Origin: Bacteroides sp.
GTDB lineage: Bacteria > Bacteroidota > Bacteroidia > Bacteroidales > Muribaculaceae
DNA: 64,000 nucleotides
NCBI GenBank assembly: GCA_014802325.1
Contig: JAAVCK010000002.1
Span: 62,001-126,000 of the forward strand
Direction: 5' to 3'
Part shown: piece after piece, positions 43,959 to 52,122 of the stretch
Layout: the number at the start of each line of letters is the position of its first letter
Position numbering within the stretch: position 1 is the stretch's first letter
Notes under the pieces: model-generated
Databases searched by the model: none
What the model saw: only the letters and a program-made list of their open reading frames with translations
What the model was told of the DNA's origin: nothing
Program-made: the position numbers and the translations under genes

Positions 43959-45860
43959 ATGAGAAAATGGCGTATTGAAGACAGCGCTGAGCTGTATAAC
44001 ATCCCCGGTTGGGGTCGAAAATATTTCTCGATCAACGACAAAGGCCACGTCATCGTGACTCCGCGCGAAGACTGTGCGCCCGTGGATCTTCGTGAAGTCA
44101 TGGACGAACTTCAGGTGCGCGACGTCACATCGCCCGTCCTACTGCGTTTCCCCGACATTCTCGACAATCGTATCCGCAAGATCTCGCAATGCTTCTCAAA
44201 GGCTTCGCAGCAATATGACTACAAGGGCCGAAACTATATAATATACCCCATCAAGGCCAATCAGATGCGCCCGGTAGTGGAGGAAATCGTAAGCCACGGT
44301 GACAAATACGACATAGGTCTTGAAGCCGGCTCAAAGCCCGAGCTGCATGCCGTGCTGGCTACCAACATTAAGGAAAACGCCCTAATCATATGCAACGGCT
44401 ACAAGGATCAAAACTATATTGAGCTGGCCCTGCTGGCTCAGAAGATGGGTCGCCGAATATTTCTCGTAGTGGAGAAAATCAACGAGCTTAAAGTAATAGC
44501 CGACATTGCCAAGCGTCTGGGTATAGAGCCTAACATCGGTATCCGCATCAAACTCGCTTCATCGGGTTCAGGCAAATGGGAGATGAGCGGAGGTGACCAG
44601 TCAAAGTTCGGCCTCAACTCAAGCGAACTGCTTGAAGCCGTGGATTTCCTCGAAAAATACGGTCTTAAAAACAGCCTCAAACTGATCCACTTCCACATCG
44701 GAAGTCAGATCACCAAGATACGCCGCATTAAAAATGCCATCCGTGAAGCTACACAATTTTTCGTTCAGCTGTCAAAAATGGGATTTGGCATCGACTTCAT
44801 CGATATAGGCGGCGGCCTGGGTGTGGACTACGACGGCACACGCTCGTCGGCATCGGAAAGTTCGATGAACTATACCATTCAGGAGTATGCCAACGATGCC
44901 GTATCGGCCATAGTGGACGTATGTGTGAAAAACGGTCTGAAACAGCCCAATATCATCAACGAAAGCGGTCGCTCGCTCACCGCTCATCACTCCGTACTCA
45001 TACTCGAAGTGCTCGGCACCACGTCGCTCCCCGAGTGGAAAGAATCAAAGGAGGTGATAGCCGAAGACCATGAGCTCGCTCGCGAACTCTACGAGATATG
45101 GGACAATCTCAATCCCAACGGAGTGCTCGAATCGTGGCACGACGCTCTGATGATACGCGAAGAAGCCCTTGACCGCTTCTCGCTCGGCATGCTCGACCTG
45201 CGTACCCGCGCCCAGATCGAAGAACTGTTCTGGTCAATTGCCCGCGAGGTGGGCGAGATAGCCGCCTCAATGAAGCATGCCCCCGAAGAGCTCCGCAAGG
45301 TATCGAAGATGATTCCCGACAAGTATTTCTGTAACTTCTCGCTCTTCCAGTCGCTCCCCGACAGTTGGTCGATCGACCAGGTATTCCCCATCATTCCCCT
45401 GTCACGCCTCGACGAGAAGCCTACACGCACCTGCACTATTCAGGACATCACCTGCGACAGCGACGGTAAGATAGCCAACTTCATCTCCGTTGCCGGAGGC
45501 ACAGCCAACTCCCTTCCCGTCCATGCCGTGAAGCCGGGCGAGCCATATTATCTCGGAGTATTTCTCGTAGGTGCATATCAGGAAATTCTCGGCGATATGC
45601 ACAATCTTTTCGGCGATACCAATGCCGTGCATATATCCGTGTATAAGGACCATTACGAGATTGACCGTGTGATCGATGGTGAGACCGTGGCCGATGTGCT
45701 CGACTACGTGCAGTTTAATCCTCGCCGCCTCGTGCGCACTGTCGAAGCATGGGTTACCGCATCGATGAAAGCCGGCAAAATCACACCCGAGGAAGGACGC
45801 GAATTTCTCAGCAACTACCGCTCGGGACTCTACGGATACACTTATATCGAAAAAGACTGA
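43959..45860 (+). CDS. speA: Biosynthetic arginine decarboxylase
   Basis: 633 residues, the usual length for SpeA, which converts arginine to agmatine, the first step of one route to putrescine and spermidine. PLP-binding Lys99 is in YPIKANQ. HFHIGSQ, DIGGGLGVDYDG and NESGRSLTAHH are fold III decarboxylase motifs around the cofactor and substrate. The C-terminal helical insert and domain (WSIDQVFPI) match the bacterial form. It follows the transglycosylase after 77 bases and may be transcribed with truA, which starts 12 bases after its stop. Confidence 0.95.
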   Translation: MRKWRIEDSAELYNIPGWGRKYFSINDKGHVIVTPREDCAPVDLREVMDELQVRDVTSPVLLRFPDILDNRIRKISQCFSKASQQYDYKGRNYIIYPIKANQMRPVVEEIVSHGDKYDIGLEAGSKPELHAVLATNIKENALIICNGYKDQNYIELALLAQKMGRRIFLVVEKINELKVIADIAKRLGIEPNIGIRIKLASSGSGKWEMSGGDQSKFGLNSSELLEAVDFLEKYGLKNSLKLIHFHIGSQITKIRRIKNAIREATQFFVQLSKMGFGIDFIDIGGGLGVDYDGTRSSASESSMNYTIQEYANDAVSAIVDVCVKNGLKQPNIINESGRSLTAHHSVLILEVLGTTSLPEWKESKEVIAEDHELARELYEIWDNLNPNGVLESWHDALMIREEALDRFSLGMLDLRTRAQIEELFWSIAREVGEIAASMKHAPEELRKVSKMIPDKYFCNFSLFQSLPDSWSIDQVFPIIPLSRLDEKPTRTCTIQDITCDSDGKIANFISVAGGTANSLPVHAVKPGEPYYLGVFLVGAYQEILGDMHNLFGDTNAVHISVYKDHYEIDRVIDGETVADVLDYVQFNPRRLVRTVEAWVTASMKAGKITPEEGREFLSNYRSGLYGYTYIEKD

Positions 45861-45872
45861 TAAGCGCAAACC

Positions 45873-46628
45873 GTGCCACGCTATTTCGTCACACTCGCTT
45901 ATCGCGGAACGCCCTATCACGGCTGGCAGATACAGCCGGGGGTGATTACTGTGCAAGAGGAACTGGAGAAAGCTTTCTCCACCATACTGCGCACACCCGT
46001 GGCCGTGACCGGCGCCGGACGCACAGATACCGGCGTCAACGCTCGGCAGATGATAGCCCACGTGGATCTGCCCGAAGCTCCGGCTTCGGCTGAGAAACTG
46101 GTGAGAGCTCTCAATTCGCTGCTTGGTCCCGACATAGCCGTGTACAGTCTGCGCGAGGTCAGACCTGACGCGCACGCAAGATTTGACGCCACCTCGCGTA
46201 CCTATCACTACTACGCGGCCGACGTCAAGACCCCGTTTCTCTACCCGCTGTCGTGGAAAGCTCCAGCCGGACTCGACTACGAAGCCATGAACCGAGCCGC
46301 CCGGCTGCTACTCCACACCGAGGATTTCACCTCGTTTGCCAAGCTGCACTCCGACGCCCGCACCAACATATGCCACGTGTCGCGCGCCGAGTGGTTACCG
46401 GTGGCCGACGGTAGCGGTCACGTATTTGTCATCACCGCCGACCGCTTCCTGCGCAACATGGTGCGCGCCGTAGTAGGCACGCTCGTCGATGTAGGACGAC
46501 ACAAACTCACCGTTGACGACTTTCAGGCCATCATCGACCGCCGCGACCGGTGCGCTGCGGGGACGTCCATGCCACCGCAGGCTCTGTTTCTTTGGGATGT
46601 GACCTATCCCGAAGATATTTATATCTGA
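45873..46628 (+). CDS. truA: tRNA pseudouridine synthase A
   Basis: 251 residues. It modifies uridines 38-40 in the anticodon arm of tRNAs. The catalytic Asp52 lies in GAGRTDTGV, and the N-terminal LAYRGTPYHGWQIQ and the later RFLRNMVRAVVGTL are typical. The start is GTG at 45873, only 12 bases after the speA stop; it gives the normal MPRYFVTLAYRG beginning and no ATG fits better. The 3' end lies 4 bases from the convergent PepSY-like gene. Confidence 0.93.
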   Translation: MPRYFVTLAYRGTPYHGWQIQPGVITVQEELEKAFSTILRTPVAVTGAGRTDTGVNARQMIAHVDLPEAPASAEKLVRALNSLLGPDIAVYSLREVRPDAHARFDATSRTYHYYAADVKTPFLYPLSWKAPAGLDYEAMNRAARLLLHTEDFTSFAKLHSDARTNICHVSRAEWLPVADGSGHVFVITADRFLRNMVRAVVGTLVDVGRHKLTVDDFQAIIDRRDRCAAGTSMPPQALFLWDVTYPEDIYI

Positions 46629-46632
46629 TTCG

Positions 46633-47136
46633 TCAGTCTTCCAGCGCTATAAACAGTCCGTTGACGTCGAAGATATATGTGTCGGGATTGCGCTTGTCGA
46701 TGCTCACTTCCACCACTCGGCCTCGCTTAATCTCTATCGACTCCACGCGATCCACATATCCGTCGGCTACCAAACGGGCGAAAGCTGTGTCGTGAAGCAG
46801 TCGCTTCACTACGTCGCGCGAGAGTGTGGCGTGGTCAGGAGCTTCAACTTCTATCGGGTTGCCATTTGTATCGAAGTCTATATCCACACCGCTATTAAGC
46901 TCAACCGAGATCTTGCCCTTGGCAAAGTATTGCTCACACTTGGTGACAGTAGTGCCGGGAAAATACTTTGTGATAAATTCCTGCGCCTCTTTCGGGAGCT
47001 TGGTCTTATCATAACTTCCGGCCAGCACTATGCCCGGCGAAGTAATCTCTACGGGCTTTGAAGGCACTTGCGCCGAAACTGCCGACGCCATCACTGCGGC
47101 TGCCGCCGCTAACATGAGTTTCTTTGTCGTTTTCAT
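46633..47136 (-). CDS. Exported PepSY-like (PF11396-type) protein
   Basis: 167 residues with a signal peptide ending near VSAQ (22). The domain starting LPKEAQEFITKYFPGTTVTKCE and the later repeat-like KRGRVVEVSIDKRNPDTYIFD resemble the putative beta-lactamase-inhibitor-like PepSY-like family (DUF2874), common in Bacteroidales as small periplasmic or surface proteins. Two PepSY-like units are expected and both seem present (about 45-100 and 110-167). Function not known. It is convergent with truA and downstream of an outer-membrane protein gene on the same strand, with a 93-base gap. Confidence 0.75.
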   Translation of the reverse strand: MKTTKKLMLAAAAAVMASAVSAQVPSKPVEITSPGIVLAGSYDKTKLPKEAQEFITKYFPGTTVTKCEQYFAKGKISVELNSGVDIDFDTNGNPIEVEAPDHATLSRDVVKRLLHDTAFARLVADGYVDRVESIEIKRGRVVEVSIDKRNPDTYIFDVNGLFIALED

Positions 47137-47229
47137 TTTTAGAGAGAATTATTCATTGATATTTAATTAATAACGACAGCCGCGCTGCGAATGTTCAGCA
47201 CCAAAAGCTATACCCGATATTAATTGTAT

Positions 47230-47828
47230 TCAGAAATAGTATTTGGCTGCGACGGTCACCTGCGCAGTTATCGGCGCCTGGCGGTAGATTACGTCAGGTG
47301 CTCCTTTATAATAAGGCACTACTCCGATATGTGCCTGCGTAGTTGCTGCCCAATGGCCCATATTTATCTCAAAACCGACCGTGAAAGCAAAATTAACGGG
47401 ACGCCACAGACTCGACGACGAGTAGTGAACTGTCGAGGGCAGTCCGACGGTACCGGATTTCAAATTACATATCAACTCCACTCCGGCCACAGGCCCTATG
47501 CCGACGTCATCATTGATATTGAAGATGTACCCACCGGTCACGGGAACCGCTACGCGCCAGCGCCCGAACCCTACGCGAGGATTACCGATTTCAGCAGGGT
47601 CGAAACTCGTGTAGTCATACCCGACGTTGACACCCGGCTCTACAAACCATCCTCGCGGCCACGAAAACCGCAACACGGCTCCCGCTGCTCCACCATACTC
47701 TATCGGGACATCACAGTAATCAAAATCCTCACGCGATGAATCAGTGGTGGGAATATTGATGTCAAACGCAGCGGTGACACCCCAATTCATCACACATCCC
47801 TCAGGCACAGGCTGAAGATCCTGCGCCG
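47230..47828 (-). repeat. 599-bp direct repeat, copy 1
   Basis: It matches 51267-51865 in the same orientation, about 97.5% identical, with no gaps counted by eye. It begins exactly at the stop codon and ends just inside the signal-peptide cleavage region. Confidence 0.85.
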
Positions 47829-47880
47829 AAAGGGTTATATAACTAAATAACGAAATTATCAATGATAGTGTCAACCTCAT
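47230..47880 (-). CDS. Outer-membrane beta-barrel protein (PorT-like), copy 1 of a near-identical pair
   Basis: 216 residues with a signal peptide (cleavage at LSAQ, about residue 19) and a small beta-barrel: alternating strands, GWFVEPGVNVGYDY, VAVPVTGGYIFN, and the final strand TVAAKYYF ending in Phe, as outer-membrane proteins do. The mature part is almost identical to the gene at 51267 (7 differing residues by my count). At DNA level 47230-47828 and 51267-51865 align without gaps with about 15 differences, while signal peptides and flanks differ. The two copies frame an AT-rich three-gene module. Function unknown beyond an outer-membrane location. Confidence 0.8.
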   Translation of the reverse strand: MRLTLSLIISLFSYITLSAQDLQPVPEGCVMNWGVTAAFDINIPTTDSSREDFDYCDVPIEYGGAAGAVLRFSWPRGWFVEPGVNVGYDYTSFDPAEIGNPRVGFGRWRVAVPVTGGYIFNINDDVGIGPVAGVELICNLKSGTVGLPSTVHYSSSSLWRPVNFAFTVGFEINMGHWAATTQAHIGVVPYYKGAPDVIYRQAPITAQVTVAAKYYF

Positions 47881-47909
47881 ATCAAAGAATTATTTAATTG
47901 AAACTTCTA

Positions 47910-48869
47910 TTATTCATTATTCCGCGAATGCTTCTGATACCAATAATTAGAACTAAAAGCAGCTGTAGACAGTGCCGAATATACTGCTGACTTTTCTTCA
48001 TCGGTGATATTAGTATCCTTCTCTATTATGGATATATAATTATTAATTAAGTCATTTACGTCGTCAAGATTGTCAACGTAATCTTTATATGCATCCAAAA
48101 ATAACTGTATCACCTTATCTTCTTTTGATGGATTTTCAACTTCATAGCTTAATGAGAATACCTCAGGATTAGTATATGCGGTCTTATATGAATTCATATA
48201 CTCCCTTGAATGTAGCGTTTGGAGTTCAGTGTAAGAAAGAGCATCTTCTAAATTATAATTATATAAATCCCCTTCATTTAGTATTAGACGCAACGTAATA
48301 TTATGATGGATTCCGGCTTCATAATCCTTACAATTTTTTTGCGGTATATTAATTTTTACTTTCGAGCATCTTTCTAATTCATTACTAACCAAGTCTTGTC
48401 TCAGCACGGAATTTACATATGCCAATTCAACTCGTTCCTGGTCAAAATTAATATTCACCTGCTCCATATTTGACGAACTATTCGTGATGGCAGCCATAGC
48501 AGAATACATAGCCGACATTACTGCTGCAAAAACCGCACTTCCTGCGAGGGATGACAAAAGCCCATGGCCTTTACCCCATTTAAAGCCTAATTTAGCGCCT
48601 TCTATTGCCCCCTTTATATCGGCATATATTACAGCTAATTGCTTAAGATTTTTGAAAAATCCTGATATACTCCTGCTCTCATCAATTGAGTCTTTGGATT
48701 GAAGCAAACTGTCATTGAGATTTTTTAAATTTGCGATCAAAGGATCACTATCTAAACTTACACTTGAATATTCCAGGTTGAGGGTATTTTGCAAATCTTC
48801 ATCATTTTGGCATGAATAAAAACTAATTGCAATGAGTAATAATGATAATACGAATAAAAATTTCTTCAT
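47910..48869 (-). CDS. Hypothetical lipoprotein with Gly/Ala-rich hydrophobic centre
   Basis: 319 residues with lipobox FYSC (Cys20). Residues about 60-85 are helical, and 87-128 form a Gly/Ala-rich stretch (GAIEGAKLGFKWGKG, then LAGSAVFAAVMSAMYSAMAA) that could insert in a membrane. The C-terminal half is acidic and helical, rich in Asn, Asp and Tyr. I do not recognise the family. AT-rich (about 30% GC in sampled lines) against about 52% for the genome, so probably acquired. It lies in the AT-rich module between the two repeat copies. Secreted lipoproteins with such a stretch can be antimicrobial or adhesive, but nothing here proves either. Confidence 0.65.
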   Translation of the reverse strand: MKKFLFVLSLLLIAISFYSCQNDEDLQNTLNLEYSSVSLDSDPLIANLKNLNDSLLQSKDSIDESRSISGFFKNLKQLAVIYADIKGAIEGAKLGFKWGKGHGLLSSLAGSAVFAAVMSAMYSAMAAITNSSSNMEQVNINFDQERVELAYVNSVLRQDLVSNELERCSKVKINIPQKNCKDYEAGIHHNITLRLILNEGDLYNYNLEDALSYTELQTLHSREYMNSYKTAYTNPEVFSLSYEVENPSKEDKVIQLFLDAYKDYVDNLDDVNDLINNYISIIEKDTNITDEEKSAVYSALSTAAFSSNYWYQKHSRNNE

Positions 48870-48943
48870 TTTCTTAATGGTTTATTTTACGTTGATTATT
48901 ATTTCTGAAATAGTAGCACGGACCAAATAACTTAATCTTTTTA

Positions 48944-49312
48944 TCAGAACTCAATAATGCCGACAAATGTATGACCATTATCTGCAACACATTCGATTTC
49001 GTACTCGCCTGAAAAATGAGGAGTTTCAAGCACAGGTTCATCGGTAGTGGCTACGCCGGACCATTCCTCAATTTCGTTACTGATATTTATAGAAATCAGA
49101 TTGATTCCTGTGGGAAATACAAAGCCAATATAGCCATCGCCATAGTAGCAACCTATTGTAAACTTTGACGGAACACCCGGACGCCCTGAAGTATTCTTCT
49201 TACTTATAAGTATGGTACTTTTTTCTCCAGAAGACGTCGAACTAATTCCAGCATCTACCGACACCGGAATTAGCCCAAATGTGATAAAAAACAAAAGTAA
49301 AATCTTCTTCAT
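48944..49312 (-). CDS. Small secreted DUF3244-like protein
   Basis: 122 residues with a signal peptide (cleavage near DAG, about residue 22). The remainder is a short beta-sandwich pattern: INLISINISNEIEEW, then FSGEYEIECV and HTFVGIIEF. The W-S-G and FxGxYxI patterns resemble DUF3244, small exported proteins common in gut Bacteroidales with unknown role. AT-rich like its neighbours. A -7 box (minus-strand TAATTTTG, 49352-49345) lies 33 bases upstream, so it probably starts a transcript that also covers the lipoprotein gene 75 bases downstream. Confidence 0.6.
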   Translation of the reverse strand: MKKILLLFFITFGLIPVSVDAGISSTSSGEKSTILISKKNTSGRPGVPSKFTIGCYYGDGYIGFVFPTGINLISINISNEIEEWSGVATTDEPVLETPHFSGEYEIECVADNGHTFVGIIEF

Positions 49313-49344
49313 AATAGAGTAAATTTAGGTTAAATATTACACCA

Positions 49345-49352
49345 CAAAATTA
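49345..49352 (-). promoter_or_regulatory. -7 box upstream of the DUF3244-like gene
   Basis: On the minus strand it reads TAATTTTG, fitting TAnnTTTG, 33 bases before the ATG at 49312. The surrounding 236-base gap (49313-49548) is AT-rich and holds no ORF. Confidence 0.4.
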
Positions 49353-49548
49353 CTCTATAAGCATCCTATATCCGAAAAACAGCCCTTAATTCACTTGTTT
49401 TTTACAAATTCTACTTTATTATTAATCAGATATTTACGCCGCAAGATTGGAAAATAATTTGTTCCATATTCCTAATGTCCTGATTTTCAATTATATATCA
49501 TTAGAGTTGCGATTTTAAGCTCTAACAAGCTATAAATCAAACACTTTA

Positions 49549-51201
49549 CTAAAGAAATTTCAAATATCGCTCTTTCTTAGTTTCGTCCAGGTCACTAATC
49601 TTATTTTTAAGGCGGCGACGGCGATTATAAATGGCTTCAATCTTATCTTCTTTAAGAAATAATGAGATTACTGAATTGGACAAACCAAGCACGGAAAATA
49701 AAAATAACCTATAATCGGCCTCTTTCAGGTTTGGCAAATCATTCTTGAAATCGTCAAAGAGACCGTCGTAATTTCTATTAACTTCATCTTCAAATTGAGC
49801 AATTTTTCCACTACCTATTGTAAGATCATTAATAATTCCGGTCACAGCATCAGCAATCTTTCGACGGGCGGCACGTGTGTCGGAAGTATATAATACTATA
49901 GTGCCTATATTATCGAGCAGTTCATATTTTTCCGACATTACTTTTCTGATTATATCCAGAGATGCGGAATTACTTTCCCTACTTTTGTTCAAATCTTCCT
50001 GTAGTTGTTCGGCCAACAATACTTTTTCCTCCACACTAATCTTTTGTCGTCTGACTATGTAGAGGGCAGAGATAATTATAATCGATATAACCACCACACA
50101 TATAATCAGCACGAAATACATTTTTAATTCTGCGATCTCAAGTTCTGCTTCCGAGTGTTTTGCCTTCAGATCATAATAAGCGGAAATAGAAGTAGTCAAT
50201 GTGTGACTCATACACTCTCTAAATTCAGAAACAAGAGAATTATATACATCTTCACTTCCCTCAACAACACCATTAACATCGCGACAAGCCTCTGCGATCT
50301 TATATTTTAAATATTTCTTATATATGATATCACCATCAGATAAATTTTCTACCATCATAACTACCGAATCGTTTAAACAACCCGATTCTATCATAACATG
50401 ACAATAAAGACACGTATCACCCGCTTCTGAAAAACGCCCATCCATAATGCACGATAGCATAATAGGACTTACGTCAGAAAATCTTTTTGTAAGAATCAAA
50501 TTATGAATAGTATTTTGCATCGAGCAGTAACGAAGATAATAATCCTGATATAGCTCAGCAGAATCCAATACCTGCTTCAGTAAATCATTAGATTCATCCC
50601 ATTTACACATATTACCTAAAGATTGTGCATAATCTAATAGTGAGTAATTTAAATATGGCTGTACACCACTCTTGGTCATATGCTCAAGTTCTTCTCCAGA
50701 AAATATAAGTTCCTCGGCTGCATTATAAGTAGAATTATAAATATCAGCGATACCCCTACACGACATCCCTGCCCAAAAATCCAAATGATTTTCTTTAGCT
50801 ATATCTCTTGCTCTAAAAAAATACACTATAGCTATTGGAAAATTTTTGGTATTATACTGCACTATACCTCTATAATAATGTGATATAGCCTGGCGCTCTG
50901 CGTCGTCGTGGCAGTCATAATAGTCAGTGGCAATAGCTATAAGGGAGTCATCGGTAGGTTTGAGATGCAGCTTTTCGAGCGCCTGAGTGACGAGCATAGC
51001 ATACAGCGCGCGATCGCTCTCGCGGTGAAGATCGGATAGCGATAAAGAGTCAAGTATGGCCAGTGACGAGTCTGGTCTGTCAATAATTATGCTCTCGGCT
51101 ATGAGCAGTCGTGAATCATAGCCTCGATGTCCACACGACCAAAAGGCACTCAGTGCCACAAGCATAATAAGAGGCAATATCAACGATCGCATAACCGGCA
51201 T
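49549..51201 (-). CDS. Membrane-anchored TPR protein with C-terminal HTH-like region, probable regulator
   Basis: 550 residues. A signal or lipoprotein-like N-terminus (about 1-23) is followed by TPR-type helical repeats (about 30-340), a single membrane helix (361-383) and a cytoplasmic coiled coil (about 390-425). The C-terminal region is helix-rich, with EADYRLFLFSVLGLSNSVISLFLKEDKIEAIYNRRRRLKNKI, as in the DNA-binding ends of Bacteroidetes TPR regulators. This layout suggests that a periplasmic signal read by the TPRs controls transcription inside. Its likely targets are the exported-protein genes downstream (48944, 47910, 47230). The base composition is AT-rich except for the 5' end. An alternative start is Met4. 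Confidence 0.75.
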   Translation of the reverse strand: MPVMRSLILPLIMLVALSAFWSCGHRGYDSRLLIAESIIIDRPDSSLAILDSLSLSDLHRESDRALYAMLVTQALEKLHLKPTDDSLIAIATDYYDCHDDAERQAISHYYRGIVQYNTKNFPIAIVYFFRARDIAKENHLDFWAGMSCRGIADIYNSTYNAAEELIFSGEELEHMTKSGVQPYLNYSLLDYAQSLGNMCKWDESNDLLKQVLDSAELYQDYYLRYCSMQNTIHNLILTKRFSDVSPIMLSCIMDGRFSEAGDTCLYCHVMIESGCLNDSVVMMVENLSDGDIIYKKYLKYKIAEACRDVNGVVEGSEDVYNSLVSEFRECMSHTLTTSISAYYDLKAKHSEAELEIAELKMYFVLIICVVVISIIIISALYIVRRQKISVEEKVLLAEQLQEDLNKSRESNSASLDIIRKVMSEKYELLDNIGTIVLYTSDTRAARRKIADAVTGIINDLTIGSGKIAQFEDEVNRNYDGLFDDFKNDLPNLKEADYRLFLFSVLGLSNSVISLFLKEDKIEAIYNRRRRLKNKISDLDETKKERYLKFL

Positions 51202-51266
51202 TTATTTTATTCTATCATGTATCTTATAGCAATAGACGCAAGGGATATCTAAGGTACTCTTACGTA

Positions 51267-51865
51267 TCAGAAATAGTATTTGGCTTCGACGGACACCTGC
51301 GCAGTTATCGGCGCCTGGCGGTAGATTACGTCAGGTGCTCCTTTATAATAAGGCACTACTCCGATATGTGCCTGGGTAGTTGCTGCCCAATGGCCCATAT
51401 TTATCTCAAAACCGACCATGAACGCAAAATTAACGGGACGCCACAGACTCGACGACGAGTAGTGAATCGTCGAGGGCTGTCCGACGGTACCGGATTTCAA
51501 ATTACATATCAACTCCACTCCGGCCACAGGCCCTATGCCGAAGTCATCGTTGATATTGAAGATGTACCCACCGGTCACGGGGACCGCTACGCGCCAGCGC
51601 CCGAACCCTACGCGAGGATTACCGATTTCAGCAGGGTCGAAACTCGTGTAGTCATACCCGACATTGACACCCGGCTCTACAAACCATCCTCGCGGCCACG
51701 AAAACCGCAACACGGCACCCGCTGCTCCACCATACTCTATCGGGACATCACAGTAATCAAAATCCTCACGCGATGAATCAGTGGTAGGAATATTGATGTC
51801 AAACGCAGCGGTGACACCCCAATTCATCACACATCTCTCAGGCACAGGCTGAAGATCCTGCGCCG
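51267..51865 (-). repeat. 599-bp direct repeat, copy 2
   Basis: Matches 47230-47828 in the same direction with about 15 differences by my count. The two copies flank an AT-rich stretch of about 3.4 kb. Confidence 0.85.
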
Positions 51866-51920
51866 CAAAGCTCGCAAAGCTCATCAGCGATAGTATTATC
51901 AATGACAGTGTAGGCTTCAT
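51267..51920 (-). CDS. Outer-membrane beta-barrel protein (PorT-like), copy 2 of a near-identical pair
   Basis: 217 residues, signal peptide ending SFAAQ (about 20). The mature sequence equals that of the gene at 47230 except for about 7 residues, while the signal peptides differ. Same strand, 4.0 kb apart. The sharp change from near identity to difference at the signal-peptide junction and at the stop codon points to gene conversion or a recent tandem duplication followed by promoter divergence. A -7 box (minus-strand TATATTTG, 51970-51963) lies 43 bases upstream. It may belong with the downstream regulator gene, 65 bases away. Confidence 0.8.
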   Translation of the reverse strand: MKPTLSLIILSLMSFASFAAQDLQPVPERCVMNWGVTAAFDINIPTTDSSREDFDYCDVPIEYGGAAGAVLRFSWPRGWFVEPGVNVGYDYTSFDPAEIGNPRVGFGRWRVAVPVTGGYIFNINDDFGIGPVAGVELICNLKSGTVGQPSTIHYSSSSLWRPVNFAFMVGFEINMGHWAATTQAHIGVVPYYKGAPDVIYRQAPITAQVSVEAKYYF

Positions 51921-51962
51921 ATCGAACTCTTATATTATAACACTTTATCATATATCACATCG

Positions 51963-51970
51963 CAAATATA
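51963..51970 (-). promoter_or_regulatory. -7 box upstream of OMP copy 2
   Basis: Minus strand reads TATATTTG, a full match to TAnnTTTG, 43 bases before the ATG at 51920. Confidence 0.45.
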
Positions 51971-52045
51971 GTAATTTATTTCCAAAATCACACTAATATA
52001 TTACATTTTATACCAATTCATACCACATCGCTGCACGAAAAGCAT

Positions 52046-52089
52046 AAAAAAGGCCGGCGATTGGCAGCATGAATGCACAATCGCCGACC
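52046..52089 (-). terminator. Rho-independent terminator after the secreted nuclease gene
   Basis: On the minus strand, GGTCGGCGATTG (52089-52078) pairs with CAATCGCCGGCC (52063-52052), with one GU pair, followed by TTTTTT. It lies 34 bases after the nuclease stop. Confidence 0.85.
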
Positions 52090-52122
52090 CTGATAAGGTC
52101 ACTTATAAGATGATATGCAGGA

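Noticed and set aside
47230-51920. Composite transposon
   Set aside because: The flanking repeats are genes for outer-membrane proteins, and no transposase or terminal inverted repeats are visible, so a transposon is not supported.
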